A DNA stretch of 64,000 nucleotides from Nissolia schottii (lineage: Eukaryota; Streptophyta; Magnoliopsida; Fabales; Fabaceae), in NCBI GenBank assembly GCA_003254905.1, contig QANU01015372.1, forward strand, positions 46,026 to 110,025, in the 5' to 3' direction. The notes under the pieces are model-generated. The model had not been told where the DNA came from. It was given only the letters and a program-made list of their open reading frames with translations, and searched no databases. Shown here piece by piece: positions 1 to 11,572 of this stretch. The translations under genes were made by a program, and so were the position numbers. Each line of letters opens with the position of its first letter. Position 1 is the first letter of the stretch.

Positions 1-41
1 CACCTAAAAGCAGCTGCTGTTCAAAAAGGGTAATGACTGGG

Positions 42-173
42 TCTCCTAACTCATCCTCCCATTACTAAATGAGGTAAAAAGTAGATGCATTCAATGTCTT
101 GAAATTTTAAAAAGTAACTACTTTTTACCTCATTTAGTAATTAGGATGAAGTTTAGGAGGATGAGTTAGGAGA
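42..173. repeat. Foldback / MITE-like inverted repeat
   Basis: The left arm (42-84) and right arm (118-173) are near-perfect inverted copies; both carry the block TCCTAACTCATCCTCC and a CTACTTTTTACCTCATT-type stretch. The loop is about 35 bp. The right arm has a roughly 12-bp extra stretch. No coding capacity. It sits downstream of, or in an intron of, the minus-strand SPL2-like gene. The family is not recognised. Confidence 0.75.
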
Positions 174-496
174 ATCAAGCATTACTTGTTCAAAAATGTT
201 TGGCTGCTTCCATACCTCAGTTTTGCTAGGCTAAAGAACATCCATGGTAATCAATTTTAGTGCAATGAGATCGGAAGTTATATAATTACAGCCACTAATT
301 ATATATACCTATTAGCTACGAATGTCCCAGCATGTAATGCATAGGGTAGGGCAAAGACTTTTACATTGTTTCCAACACTAAAAAATGGCAACTCTTTATA
401 ATACTCCATTATATGAATCAGTCTCGAGTTTTACCAAATGAAATTCAAATACCTTGGCAAGAAAACTATACCAGAAATTTTGAGATGTGGTATCAA

Positions 497-1288
497 TGGG
501 TGCGTTTGGAATCAAAGGAGATGAGAAATTAATTTGAAATGATTTGAATTGAATTGATTTGAATTGCAAATCAGTTACAATGTCTGGAACCAACTACATA
601 AGATGGGAATGGAATTGATTTAAAAATCAATTACCATGTCTGGGATTCATTAAAACAGGAATTGATTTCATTTTGTTTGATTAATTTACACTTTTACCCT
701 TATTAAAATAGGAATTGAAATTTTTTTTTTAAATAATTTTTTGAAAACATGTATTTTCAAAAAATAATAATACTTTTTCGAATTTTTTTCCATTTTTTGA
801 AAAAAATTATTTTTGGAGAAAATATTTTTAAAAAATATAATTTCTTCCTTTTTTTTGAATTTTTTAAAAAATATTTTTAGAAAAAATCATTTCTGGAAAA
901 ATAATTTTGAACAAAATTTATTTTGGGGAAAAATATTTTGGTATTTTTTTTAAAAAAAATTTTGGTTTTTTTTTTAAATATTTTGAAAAAAAATTCTTTC
1001 GAAAAAAATTAGGAGTAAAATAATCTTTTATAATAATAAGTTTGATTTCACAAAGATGATAGAGTTTGTAAATTTAGTTAGTTAAATAGGGACAAATTAG
1101 TCTTTTATGTTAAAATGAATTCAATTCCAAGCAAATCCTTAAAAAATGAAAGGATTTCTAATGTAAGCAACTTGAATTTTCATGGATTTAGGAAATCAAA
1201 TCAATTCCCTTTTCTTAAGATAACAAATATGGGAATTGATTTGCAAATCAAATCATTTCCCATCTTGTTTGATTCCAAATGCACCCAA
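497..1288. mobile_element. AT-rich TIR element (Tourist-like, non-autonomous)
   Basis: The ends are inverted copies: TGGGTGCGTTTGGAATCAAA at the left and its near complement, ending GCACCCA, at the right, with similarity continuing inward through GATTTGAATTGCAAATC-type words. The interior is very AT-rich with runs of A and T and no open frame. GGGTGCGTTTGG-type ends are typical of PIF/Harbinger-derived MITEs. A clean 3-bp TAA/TTA duplication is not visible, so the superfamily is tentative. It lies just 23 bp past the splice donor of SPL2-like exon 2, inside the following intron. Confidence 0.6.
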
Positions 1289-1311
1289 TAGGTTACAAAG
1301 TTACAAATTAC

Positions 1312-2832
1312 CTCTCTTAAGGACGTAGACTCTCGTTGTCTCCAAGATCTAGCAAATATAGCTCGAACATCAGAAGTCCATCCAAATAAGCCCTTCCATT
1401 CATTGTATATGCACTTCATGGCATTGACACAAGAAAAAGATTTGTTTAGTCTTCCATGTTCTCAATCACCGCTAAATTGCATGAAATATAGGTTGGAATC
1501 AAGATTCTTGGACAATGAAAGTACGTTACCCACTAACACATGAAAACCATTTATTGTAATGCAAAATGGATGGCCAAATATCTTTGATAAAGAATTAATT
1601 ATTTGAATTCGCATGATATAGATCGCATACTATTTTCTAACAGACAATCATAATTACTCAAGAATACAAGGAGACATTGCCAACTACAACTTATAGCCAA
1701 AACATACTTTTATTTCGACAAAAGGCTAAAAGTAAAACACCAAAATAAAGCTAGTAAGCTACCCCATAAGACAAACGGGGGAGACTATAGGAAACAATGT
1801 GGAATTAATTAAATGTAATATCGCCAAACATAATGAAATTAATTTTGAACCCATCAAACTATGGTTTCGGGTGTGAACTGAAATTCAAATATGCTATCAA
1901 AACAGCAAAGGTTCTCATTGCATTATGCCCAGAGACAATCATTTAATGAAGGAAAAGCTGAGCTGTTTGTAGGTTAAGAAGCCCCGGTTGGATAGGAAAA
2001 AGTGAGGAGTTCGAAATTTCCAACAAGTGCAACCAAAAATGATTGCCAAATTTCAACAGAAGTTGTGAAGCAGAGCGAAAACGATCTTCAAATTTCAACT
2101 AATGATTTGAATCAAATGCAACTCTGCCTATGCTGCTTGCATAGCCAGTGCCAAGCCCACGTAAAGAGTAGGGTTGTGTTAGGCCGTCAACCGCCAGTGT
2201 AAAACTTTGCCGAATCTTCATGACATGTATTTGAATCAATTGTGAACTGATTTTCATTACAAGATTTCCACCTTTTTTTTTTTTTTTACCTTCCACGTCT
2301 CAACCATATAAACCCTAAGCACAAATTACACATCGACTAATGTTTCCAAAACCTAAACAACCATTCTAATATCAATCCAAAATTTCAAATCAAACCCTAA
2401 ATTGGGGGAAATTTTTAATCACACGTCTATCACAATCCATCAACGATCAAACAACTACGAACCAAAAACACGAGAAGCAAAAAAGCGGGTTACCGTTTGA
2501 GTTCTTTGAAGGACGACGCCTTTGTCGCCAGACTCCCGAGAGACCAAGACGCTGCTTTTCCAGCTGCCGTCGACGGCGGACTTGGCATCGACGGTGCCGC
2601 GCACAAATACGATCCTGCCATCGTCGGAATCTCCGTCGGCGAGGAGCGAGCGGAGGTCGGAGACGGAGACGAAAGGGGCGCCGCGGATCTTGCGGAGGGC
2701 GGCCGAGGTGGCGCTGAATTTTAGGAAGGAGCGAACGGCGGCGCAGGCCAAGGCAAAGCCTAAAACGGCGCCGTCCAAGGATAGGACTACCTGGGAGAGA
2801 ACGGACAAGACTGCTTGCTCCTGCGATGACAT
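1312..2832 (-). CDS. SPL2: SPL2-like membrane E3 ubiquitin ligase, first two coding exons (partial)
   Basis: Exon 1 (2494-2832, 113 codons from ATG) and exon 2 (1312-1413, 34 codons) join in phase 0 across a 1080-bp intron with GT and AG ends. The product opens MSSQEQAVLSVLSQ, has a hydrophobic membrane segment at about residues 12-34 and a LRKI..AP.VSVSDLRSLL block, then VLQRTQT followed by CIYNEWKGLFGW. This matches the N-terminus of the SPL2/SP1 family of RING E3 ligases, related to animal MUL1/MAPL, which have two membrane helices enclosing a GIDE-type domain and a C-terminal RING that marks organelle outer-membrane proteins for turnover. The second helix and RING exons are not found in 1-1311; they lie beyond the edge or are lost. 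The exon 2 donor (GAG|GTAATT) is intact. Identification rests on remembered family sequence. Confidence 0.82.
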
Positions 2833-3740
2833 CGATGCTGATGATTCACGCCCTCATACCATCATCACCAACCAGTTCTGGAATGAGCATCGCTATGTTG
2901 CATTTACAGGGAAAATAAAGGACCTCCACGTAAGGGTGCTATTTCCCTCTTTTCTCTATTATACATTATATTAACATTCTTCGCTACTTACTTTTAATTG
3001 AACCACAGAGTGGTCGAATCTGGGTGGAGGCGGTGGTGATACTTTGGAAAAAAGAACACGCCTCCAATTATTCCTTTTATATTTTGGTCCAAAAATTATT
3101 TTCTGTTTTTATTTTCTTAAAATTCTTCTCTCTACTATTCATCATTATTTAGGAGATTGCAACAAATATTTTTTTTTTTAACCATCATATAAAATAAGAG
3201 TGGTTGTATTAAAATTGTAAGGTGTCATTTTTATAAACTTGTGGCTTTATAGATTTTATCACTCGTGGCCTTGGATCTTTAAAAACTAAACAACGTGCAA
3301 TAATATTTTTTTTTTATTTTCTCCTTAAGTTATTAGGTTAAATATATGCAAATAAAAAATGCATAAAAAAAAAGGTCACAAACAAGTAAATGTAATGATG
3401 TCAAGTAGTATTTTTTTAGGGGAAATGTGATCTGATTCAACCAGAAAAACAATACATTAGGAAACAAAGTAAGATATAGAATACAAATAAGTGTATTTTG
3501 TACATTGTTATTAAATAAAATACAAGACTAATTTATCTTCTTACTTTTTATGTTTCTTTCTCCATGTCTATGTATTCTTGTCTTGTGTTAGCAACAGAAC
3601 ACAACCAAAGAACTAAGAAAGTTGGGGCTCAAATGGCCAAACCACACCCTTTGAAAGCCAAGGACATGGGCAGCCTCATTAACATTCATATAAACAAAGG
3701 AAAAGGTATGAGTCAAATTTCTTTACTAAATTCCTTATGT
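2833..3740. other. Upstream region of the SPL2-like gene; no gene seen
   Basis: This should hold the minus-strand promoter of the SPL2-like gene. It is AT-rich with several poly-T runs. I see no convincing open frame or repeat beyond low-complexity sequence. Confidence 0.5.
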
Positions 3741-4060
3741 TGCCATAAATTGTTCCCAATTCAAAGCCAATTCTTGATTCATTCTTCATGTCTTGCACAA
3801 CTTTCTGGCAACTGAATTTGATTATGATTGAACTCCGACCAGCTACTCTATCATATTCATTCCTTCAAAGATACCCAATGTTTCCATTATGACTGGTGCC
3901 AATCTATTGTTTCTCTTCAGACTCGCACCCTTTAGAAAAACACCATTTGAGTCCCTTACTATGCTCAGGCCACTTGAATTCGAAGCTTGAAACTTAGCCA
4001 CATCCGTGTTGGTTTTCGGCGGAGGCTGCCATCTAGGCAGTTCGGGTTGTCTCTTACATG
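3740..4060 (-). pseudogene. RNase H-like domain fragment (retroelement-type), broken
   Basis: Read on the minus strand, the frame gives W.PPP.TNTDVAKFQ, then GLSIVRDSNGVFLKGAS, then APVIMETLGIFEGM. This is the pattern of plant RNase H-like (RVT_3) domains found at the end of LINE-type reverse transcriptases and in related host proteins. Downstream the frame continues weakly as VGVQS.SNSV but is interrupted by stop codons. No reverse transcriptase is visible on either side. It is an orphan, degenerate fragment. Confidence 0.6.
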
Positions 4061-4089
4061 CTTGGCTCTAAGACACGGGCCCCTTCACT

Positions 4090-4820
4090 GAATTCTAAGT
4101 ATGCATTATAATTTTATACTCCTCCCAACTCTTAATTTGGATGAAGGTTCCTTACTTTAAACATATGTTGGTTTCTCGAGTGCCAGAGCCAGCAACAACA
4201 AATTAGGAACTTCTCCAACGTATCTCGAGAAGATGAATGCGCAATGTGATCATATTTCAATTATTGGCTCTTAAATTAGTTATGATTAGAATGCTACTTA
4301 AAATTGATAATCATTTTTTAACATTTATGTTTACTTTTTTGTAATGTAATTCCAAATTTTCATTTTATATATTCAAAAATAATTTATGCTCTCTTATATT
4401 ATGAAGGAAGAAGGATATAATTGTCTATATCCAAAAGAAAACTGTATTGAAAATAAACTAACTATATTAATCCTTATGAGTATTGATTTCATTTTTTTTG
4501 ATAAATAATAAGACTTATAACTTTGTAGTGTAATAATTATGTATATAATGCTCAATAATAATTAAAAAACTACTTATATGATGCATATTTATACTTTTGC
4601 AATAATATTAATAGCACTAGAGGTGAAAATTATTATAATTTTTAATTACATAAGTAGCTACATAAATAAAAGTGATTACATACTCAAAAGTGATTTTGGA
4701 CATCATCCAAACAACATTCATCCATCTTATCATAATGACTTTTGATATAAAAATTTCTAAATATAAATTACGTTGATATCAACTCACTTTTGATAAAAAT
4801 TAATTTTCATAGACTCAAAT
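4090..4820. other. AT-rich stretch, nothing recognised
   Basis: No coding region, RNA gene or paired repeat could be supported. Composition is strongly AT-biased. Confidence 0.4.
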
Positions 4821-5920
4821 TGTCACACCCCAACTTAGGACGTGACCGCACGTAAGGCTACTACCATAAGAAAGCTCTGACGTGACATGCTAACATACAT
4901 AAAATGCTCATAAGGATAGATAAATAACTTTACTTCACAACTTCATAAAATATCTGACAACTGGTTTAAACACAAAGTCGAGTTTACATAATATCTGAAA
5001 TTCATAACTGAAAAGTACATACTAAAATGCTAAATGAAGGACCCTGCCCTAGACATCTGGAGCATATCTACCATAACTCAGGTAGACCCCTCTGCCAAGC
5101 GGAGCCTACCATTGACGCTTGTATCCCGCTTCTGCTAGATAAGGGAGACGTTATCACTATCCTTTACTGTATCTGAAAATGATATTGACATAATTAATTT
5201 CCTCTAAGGAAATGAAAACATAATTTAGCACTTATGAGTGTTGCATGGCCGAATTCTGCCATGTGATAGGTGGGACACATCGTGGTGACACATATCCCAT
5301 CACGTGTCGTCATGCATGTGAGTTACCCCACTGAGTGTCGCATATTAGTTTTGGGCGCGATTCATGGTGTTCCACCTAAAAAAAATGTGTTTTGGCTCCG
5401 AAAAATCAAAATAGGTCCAAAAAAATGTAAAATTAATAATTTCCCTTCAAAAAGAATTTAATACTTGTATTTTACCTTAAAAGGACTTTATATGGAAAGA
5501 AAAAAAGGGTTCAGGCTCTAAAGACCACGCGTAACGAGAAACAGTTACCCGAGTTTTTGAAAAAGGCAAAATCTTTCTAAGATGACTCTAAATTGAAATA
5601 AAGGTATTTAAGGAGTTTGAAATGACTTATGAATCCATGCCAAGAAACCCCTTGGGTATTTAGACACAAATTTGAGGTTAATGAAACTACAGTTGTCCAA
5701 TGGGGCTCACCTGGGCTTATCTGACAACTAGAGGCTTAGGGAAAGGTTCTCCATTTTTTAAAACATCTCTCGGTCACCCAGTTGACCTTTTAATTGCCTT
5801 TCTGAGCCTCTCAAGGTATAATTTTGATGATGCGAGATGTATTGAGAGAAATGATAAATGTTTCTCAGTTCAGTGGGCTTTTATTCTTTGAAAATCAAAA
5901 TGAAAAGGAAATCAAAGTGT
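4821..5920 (-). mobile_element. Degenerate gypsy-type LTR remnant (3' end at 4821)
   Basis: It begins TGTCACACCCC on the plus strand, so on the minus strand it ends GGGGTGTGACA, the usual close of plant Tekay/Retand-type gypsy LTRs. The content is non-coding. No partner LTR, primer site or target duplication is visible, and the right limit is uncertain because the next LTR fragment follows directly. Confidence 0.45.
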
Positions 5921-6199
5921 AAGCTTTGGATGCATGTTGCTAGCTATTTATGCTTAAGTCGTAAATAACACTCAGTCACTCACTATTTGTTACCTTTCAG
6001 CTTGGTTACTTTTAGACTTACTTTTGAAAATATCATTAGATGTGAAAATATAGATCAACTTAAAATTTTCTTATTTTTTCAAATCCTTGGATATGAAAAT
6101 GTGAGCCATACTCGTAACATGACAAAACATACTAACCAAGAAACCCGTAACACTGCAAAAACCTGATCAGTTGCTCAAACATACATTCATTCCAATAAA

Positions 6200-7390
6200 A
6201 CACACATCTGTTAGCCATGTGGCAACCAACACCCCAGAGGGGGTGAATTAGATGTTTGAGAAATTAATCCAACTTTCTCAAATTATTCATTTTCATGCAT
6301 TTAAATATTACCAGCAGCAGAATAAGAACAACAAAGATGAAAACCTTAAGAATAACCATATTAAAATAGATTTGCGGTAATGTAAAGAGTAAGGGAAGAA
6401 AAAAAAAAAGCAAACTCAGAATTTTATCCTAGTTTGGTCCACCCCTGTGACCTACATCCCGTCCCCAAGCAATCCGCTTGAGTTTTTCCACTAGTTCCAA
6501 TCCTTACATGTGTTTGGAAGACATTTACAACACTTGACTGCTTTCACTTATTAGGATCCCTTACCCTTAAGTTCATGCCACTCAAGAACAAGAGATTCCT
6601 CACTCTTGATTCACTTGAGGGATGCCTCACCCTCTTATAATGATTCAGAAATATATGAGGAAGAATCAGAATCACTTTCTCAATAGAAGAAATTATATAA
6701 GTGTAAGAACTACGAAGTTTTGCAAGAGATAACTCATTTTGGCCCAAAACTTTGATGAAAAACCATTGATGAAAATGAATGATTAAGTATAGTTTGTACT
6801 TGGTTTTTCATAATTGAAATGTTGCACAAAACAGGGTATGTATAGGCCATGAATCTATGCACAATGATTGGCTTTCGGAGGTACATGCCACTTGATGAAA
6901 AGTCACTTCGTTTTGTCACAATAGACACTTGTAATCGATAACATGACCTTGTAATCAATTACTATCTTCAAAGTTCATGTGTAATTGATTACACATTGTT
7001 GTAATCGATTACAGTATGTTCCAGAAGCATGTGATTAATTCCTTAAACAAGGCAATCGATTACTTGACCTTTGAAAACATATTTTTACCATTTTTCCATT
7101 ATATACCCTTGATGAAAAACATTTGTGATGTTATATTCAAGTTATATGCTTTATGACAAATTTGTTTAGCATAATATCTTTTAGCATGCAGTTTTTCAAA
7201 AGGTTTTTAAATGAATGAATCATGGCCAATTAAAGTTATTAAGAGAAAAATTTTAACAAAAGAATATAAGTCTTAAATGTAATACCAGATAAAAGTTTAG
7301 ACTTTGTTCTTTGAGCTTTGACCTATTGAGCATTTAATGAAAAGCATTTCATGAAGTTTATTGTCATTGCTTGAAGTTTCCATGTACGCC
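6200..7390. mobile_element. Probable copia-type LTR fragment with AATCGATT array
   Basis: Starts around CAACACCCCAGAGGGGGTGAATTAG and contains CCTACATCCCGTCCCCAAGCAATCC, a wording I associate with legume SIRE/Maximus-type copia LTRs (memory, not verified). Positions 6918-7065 hold at least five GTAATCGATTAC-like palindromes. No gag or pol frame is present. Confidence 0.45.
6918..7065. repeat. Array of GTAATCGATTACA-like palindromes
   Basis: Variants in order: GTAATCGATAAC, GTAATCAATTAC, GTAATTGATTACA, GTAATCGATTACA, GTGATTAATTCC and CAATCGATTAC. They are separated by unrelated spacers of 10-30 bp, so this is a motif cluster rather than a simple tandem repeat. Confidence 0.8.
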
Positions 7391-7528
7391 ATTTTTTTAG
7401 TTTGAATTACAGTCTTATTAATATAATATCCTTTCGACATCATCATTGCAATCTTATTAAAATCCTTTTGTCATCATCAAAACCTATAATGCATACATTT
7501 ACAAAGTGGTCCAGGGTTCACATATGTC

Positions 7529-7567
7529 ATACACACACACACACATATATACACACACATATATACA
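7529..7567. repeat. CA/TA-rich microsatellite
   Basis: Alternating ACACAC and ATATAT blocks, seen directly. Confidence 0.85.
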
Positions 7568-9439
7568 CTAAATATAGCCATGCATGGGACCTATAGTGTA
7601 GTGTAGCTACCCCCACAGTCCCATGCAACAAAAATAACATGTACAAAAGCCTATTTCTACTGGGTATCTACTCGCTACGATAGCTGCATGCCCAGTGTAA
7701 GCTCTAGACCTCAAAGATGATGTTTCTCACTACTGCCACTGCTAAAGGATGAATTCATCATTATCTCTACTCCCTGGGATCATATGTAAATATGGGGTGA
7801 GAACTTGCGCCCTTAGTAGGAAACCTGTGGGAATAACTCGTATTCATTTACTTGTAATCCTACCGCTCGGGGGTCTCTAGGTGAAGAATGTAATTCACTA
7901 AGACTCCCTATTTAATTTTAATACATACTAGTCTCGAGCAACCTTATCTACTTTACTAGGTGAAGGGGAAATCTTTCTTTATCTAGTTCTATGACGTCGT
8001 GCTTTTTTAGTAACGCATAGAACCTCTCGTGACGTTAGGTCACTCAGGCATACTTTACTAAACATAGGAAAATTAACTCGTGATACCAAATCACGCCTAC
8101 TCTTAAAACAACTCATGATATCCAATCACACTTCTTCCTTTCTTATCATGCACGTGGGACTACTTGGGAACTCCTTTATGTACCCGCCCTTAAAGCTTTC
8201 TTTTGGGGTACAACATTCTTTTCTCAGGTCTTGAGCTCAACCTTTTGGACACAACCCACGAGCGCATTGAGTGTATTAAAACTAGACCATCTATTAACAA
8301 AAGGCTAAGGGGCTATCATCGTGTGACAGTCCAAAGGAGGGAAACTTAGATATCTTCTTTATAGTCATTACTAGGGTACGTTAACTGACTTGGTCAGAAA
8401 CCACCTATAGTCTTGTTCAATTCCTAGTTTGATTATTATCTTATTATCTTTAGTGATAGATCACCTCTAATAATGTTGTATATTCTAAGGTTAACCCAAC
8501 TCACATGGTCGGTAAACTCCTCATGATGCATTCTTATTCTACACCAAGGCACATAACAGGTACATCAAGCACAAGAAAATATACTGAAATTAAGTTCTAT
8601 ACACACTAACAATTTCTTATGTCAGCATTCATCGGAGAAGGCAAGGTAGTTGCCTAGTCGTCTTACCTACGACCAAGGACTTAGGGTTAGAATAATAGAT
8701 TTGGTTTTAGCCGATTAGTTCCTTTCTTAGTCCAAAAGCTCAAACTTTCCCTTAGCTCCCAAATAATTTCTCGAGAACCCATAAAATTTCATTTTTTTTC
8801 CCTTAAGTCCAAATTTATTAAAAAAAATTATTTATCAAATCCCAAAAGTTTTGAGACTCTACATTAAGGTTTTTGATAGCCCCCAAACTCATTTTTCAAG
8901 TCAATTTACTCAAATTTTGCTTCAAAATCCCACATTCCCTTTTTACCATTTTGTACCCAAAAATGTCTTTTTAACTCAATTTACTCAAAAATTCAAAGGG
9001 AACTCCAAAAATTTTGAAACTTGGTACCTCTACTCAATTTTTTGCGTAAATTTAAAAAATGAGGTTAGTTTTTTGAAAAGAAAATCCCTGCATGAAGAAA
9101 ATAGCTCAGCCGAAATCAGTCCTCAAGTTTTTCACTAAATTTCTAAACTTCCTAGTCAAAATTTTGACATAGAATTTCCTAAATAATTCCTCTCAACCAA
9201 ATCCAAATCAAAGTACCCAAAATCAGTCATTCAACATGCACGCAAACAAAATTCATAATCAAGAAAAATATAAAGGAGAAAATTTAGATTTTCTTAGCCT
9301 TTCTCTTGAAGGCGAAAACCCCGACCCCAGTGGGCTAGTAAACCCACTATAACTCACGAACTCTCTTGCTTTGTCCTCTCCTTTGTGAGCTCTTGTAACT
9401 TGAAAATTTTGTGATGATGAGGCTGAAGGGAAAATGTTA

Positions 9440-10102
9440 TTTATTTTACTTAAAGAGAATTTTGAGGAAATGTTAATTTTGGGATTTTTCTTTGTAGATG
9501 TAAGAATGAGATTTTGCTAAGGAAAGGAAATTAATTTCAACACTCATAAGTGCTTGCATGGCCGTGAGAGGAGTGGAGGTGATGTTGTTAAGGCCACAGA
9601 TGATGAGGGTATTAGTGGAAGGTGATGCTTTGCTTTGGCAACAAGATGAAATGGAAACGAAATTGAGTTTAGTTGCTAGTGATGGAGCCGTGAAGATGAT
9701 TATGATGATGTCGTGGTTGGACTGGCTTGAGATGAATTTCTCAAATGCTGATTTCACATGACTCCAAATGTGATTAGAATAAGGGATGGATAAGCAAAAC
9801 AAAATAAAGACAAGAACAATTTATGGTGGTAGTTTCAGTTTGTACCCTCATGAATCACAAGAGATTTTGACAGTAAGAAAATAGTTGGTGCATAGTGATG
9901 ATGAAGAAGTAATTAGAAAGAATGGTTGCTTTGCTACAGTTCGGTGGACAAAAAGTAAGGAAAAAAAATCTGACTTCCCTTTGCTTTGTTTCTTTTCTTT
10001 TCTAACAGATCTACAAAAAGAATTTGTGAAATAGGTAATTTGTGGTGTCATGGGAAGCTTGGCCACCGTATGGCAACATAGTCAATGGAATAAGCTGAAG
10101 CG
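9440..10102. other. Unassigned stretch between LTR fragments
   Basis: A short plus-strand open frame (9558-9761) is present but has no family resemblance I can name. Position suggests diverged U3 sequence of LTR fragment B. No gene is supported. Confidence 0.35.
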
Positions 10103-10489
10103 TGTAACACCTTAGCTAGCTACTTACGCTTAAGTTGTACGTAATTCTCACTAGTTTGTTACTTCTCAGTTGGATTACTTTTAGACTTACTTACTTTTCT
10201 AAATTATCCTTTAGTTGAAAACATGGATCAATTTAAAACTTTTTCTTATTTAGTAAAGAAGAAAATATGAGTCATGACGGGACGACATAAAGGCGATAAT
10301 CTACAACTAAATATTGCATACGTCATCATACATACACAATTAACTAACAAACAGGCCATTATATTCAATTATAGCATGCATTCATCCACATAAGTTTCCC
10401 TTAGTCTTGAAAATAGTTACATCAGTCACAAATACCTTTATATATACATACATATAATCCACTGTTCATATATCCACTTGAGACCAGTG

Positions 10490-10946
10490 TGTTGGAAATT
10501 TGTAATTCCAGTAATTATGTGGGCTCATATTTAATAACAATTATATTAGTTATTTATCATAAAGGGCTTATTACAGTGATCTAATTTTGTTATAAGCCTC
10601 TTGGGCTTAAAGAAAATGATATGGACTTAATGGGTAGATGCCGAGTATTGGCCCATCAGGGGATAGTGGGCCCCCCTGATCAGTTATAAATACTTGAGGA
10701 GGCTATGATCCCCGATACACTAAATCAAAAAAAAAAAAAAAACACAGTTTCGCTTCTCCCCATTTGGAAAAGAAACAGAGGGTCCATTGAGGAACTAAGA
10801 GATTTGGTTGAGGAAGATCAAAAAGCCAACGATCTTGTTTGTGACTAATCGTTGCAGGGAATTCCATCAACATCCATGAATTCAAGTATTTATATATTCT
10901 CATAATCCTTAGTAATCTGACGTGATGTAAATGTTAAATTCTAACA
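10490..10946 (+). mobile_element. Copia-type solo LTR with 5-bp target duplication
   Basis: The 457-bp unit begins TGTTGGAAATT and ends TTCTAACA, the inverted TGTTGGA/TCTAACA-like ends common to Ty1/copia LTRs. It is flanked by the direct repeat CAGTG at 10485-10489 and 10947-10951. A TATA box (GTTATAAATAC) lies near 10684. No internal region is present, so this is a solo LTR formed by recombination, inserted in LTR copy A. Confidence 0.88.
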
Positions 10947-11572
10947 CAGTGGCATTGCCAGCCCCACCAATCTCTATGATAACACATATACATAATAACA
11001 AAAGAAAAATAAGTAGATGTCACGACTCTGCGGCTCATATAACAGTCAGGTCACATCCTGCAAAAAGGCCCCATACAATAAAAAAGAAGTCCTCCTGTCT
11101 AAACCAGGTGCTCTACTCAGCAACTCCCCGTCATATTCCCCTCGGTATCCTCACCTGAGACCTCCTCCTCCGAATCCTCCTCAAGATCATCCTCGGGTTC
11201 CTTCTCTAAAATCCACCCACAACGTCCTAACCAAGGACCTTTATGTGAAGTGGGATACCAAGGAGCGAAACCCAAGGGTTTTGCTTCCTCGCCCTAGGGA
11301 CTGATGATGTGAGCCAGCTGCCAACAGGCTGATGGTACAACCCTTTTCCTCATCGTCGTACATGACAAGGACCCTGGCATTCTACTGGTAACTGGAACCT
11401 TAGTAATAATCCTCTTAGACTGGCCTGGCTCGATGCCATCAATGACAATAGGAGAGTCGTAACATGATCTGGGGCTGGGTAGGGTTTAGAGTCACCGACT
11501 CCAAAATTCCTAGGGTACAGATGTTGCGGGCAATGCCAAAATGTGGGGAGCGCCGGGTGAAGGTATGGGAAC

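Larger units (their letters stand above)
5935..9440 (-). mobile_element. Large-LTR gypsy family, fragment B (interrupted)
   Basis: The left end shares TAGCTA..TATGCTTAAGTCGTAA and the GGTTACTTTTAGACTTACTT block with the copy starting at 10103. The right part carries the family's GGGGTGAGAAC half-hairpin near 7796 and the CTCATGATGCA block near 8521. The canonical GGGTGTTACA terminus is degraded. A different element occupies about 6200-7390. The 5' end of this LTR (TGTAACATC) was not found, so it is truncated or diverged towards 9440-10100. Confidence 0.6.

Noticed and set aside
2497..2974. Plus-strand open frames over the SPL2-like exon
   Set aside because: Antisense shadows of a GC-rich coding exon; the minus-strand frame has the family match.
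3564..3815. 83-codon plus-strand frame
   Set aside because: No similarity recognised and low-complexity surroundings.
9473..9802. 109-codon minus-strand frame and its plus-strand overlap
   Set aside because: Overlapping frames on both strands in LTR-like sequence; no recognisable domain.
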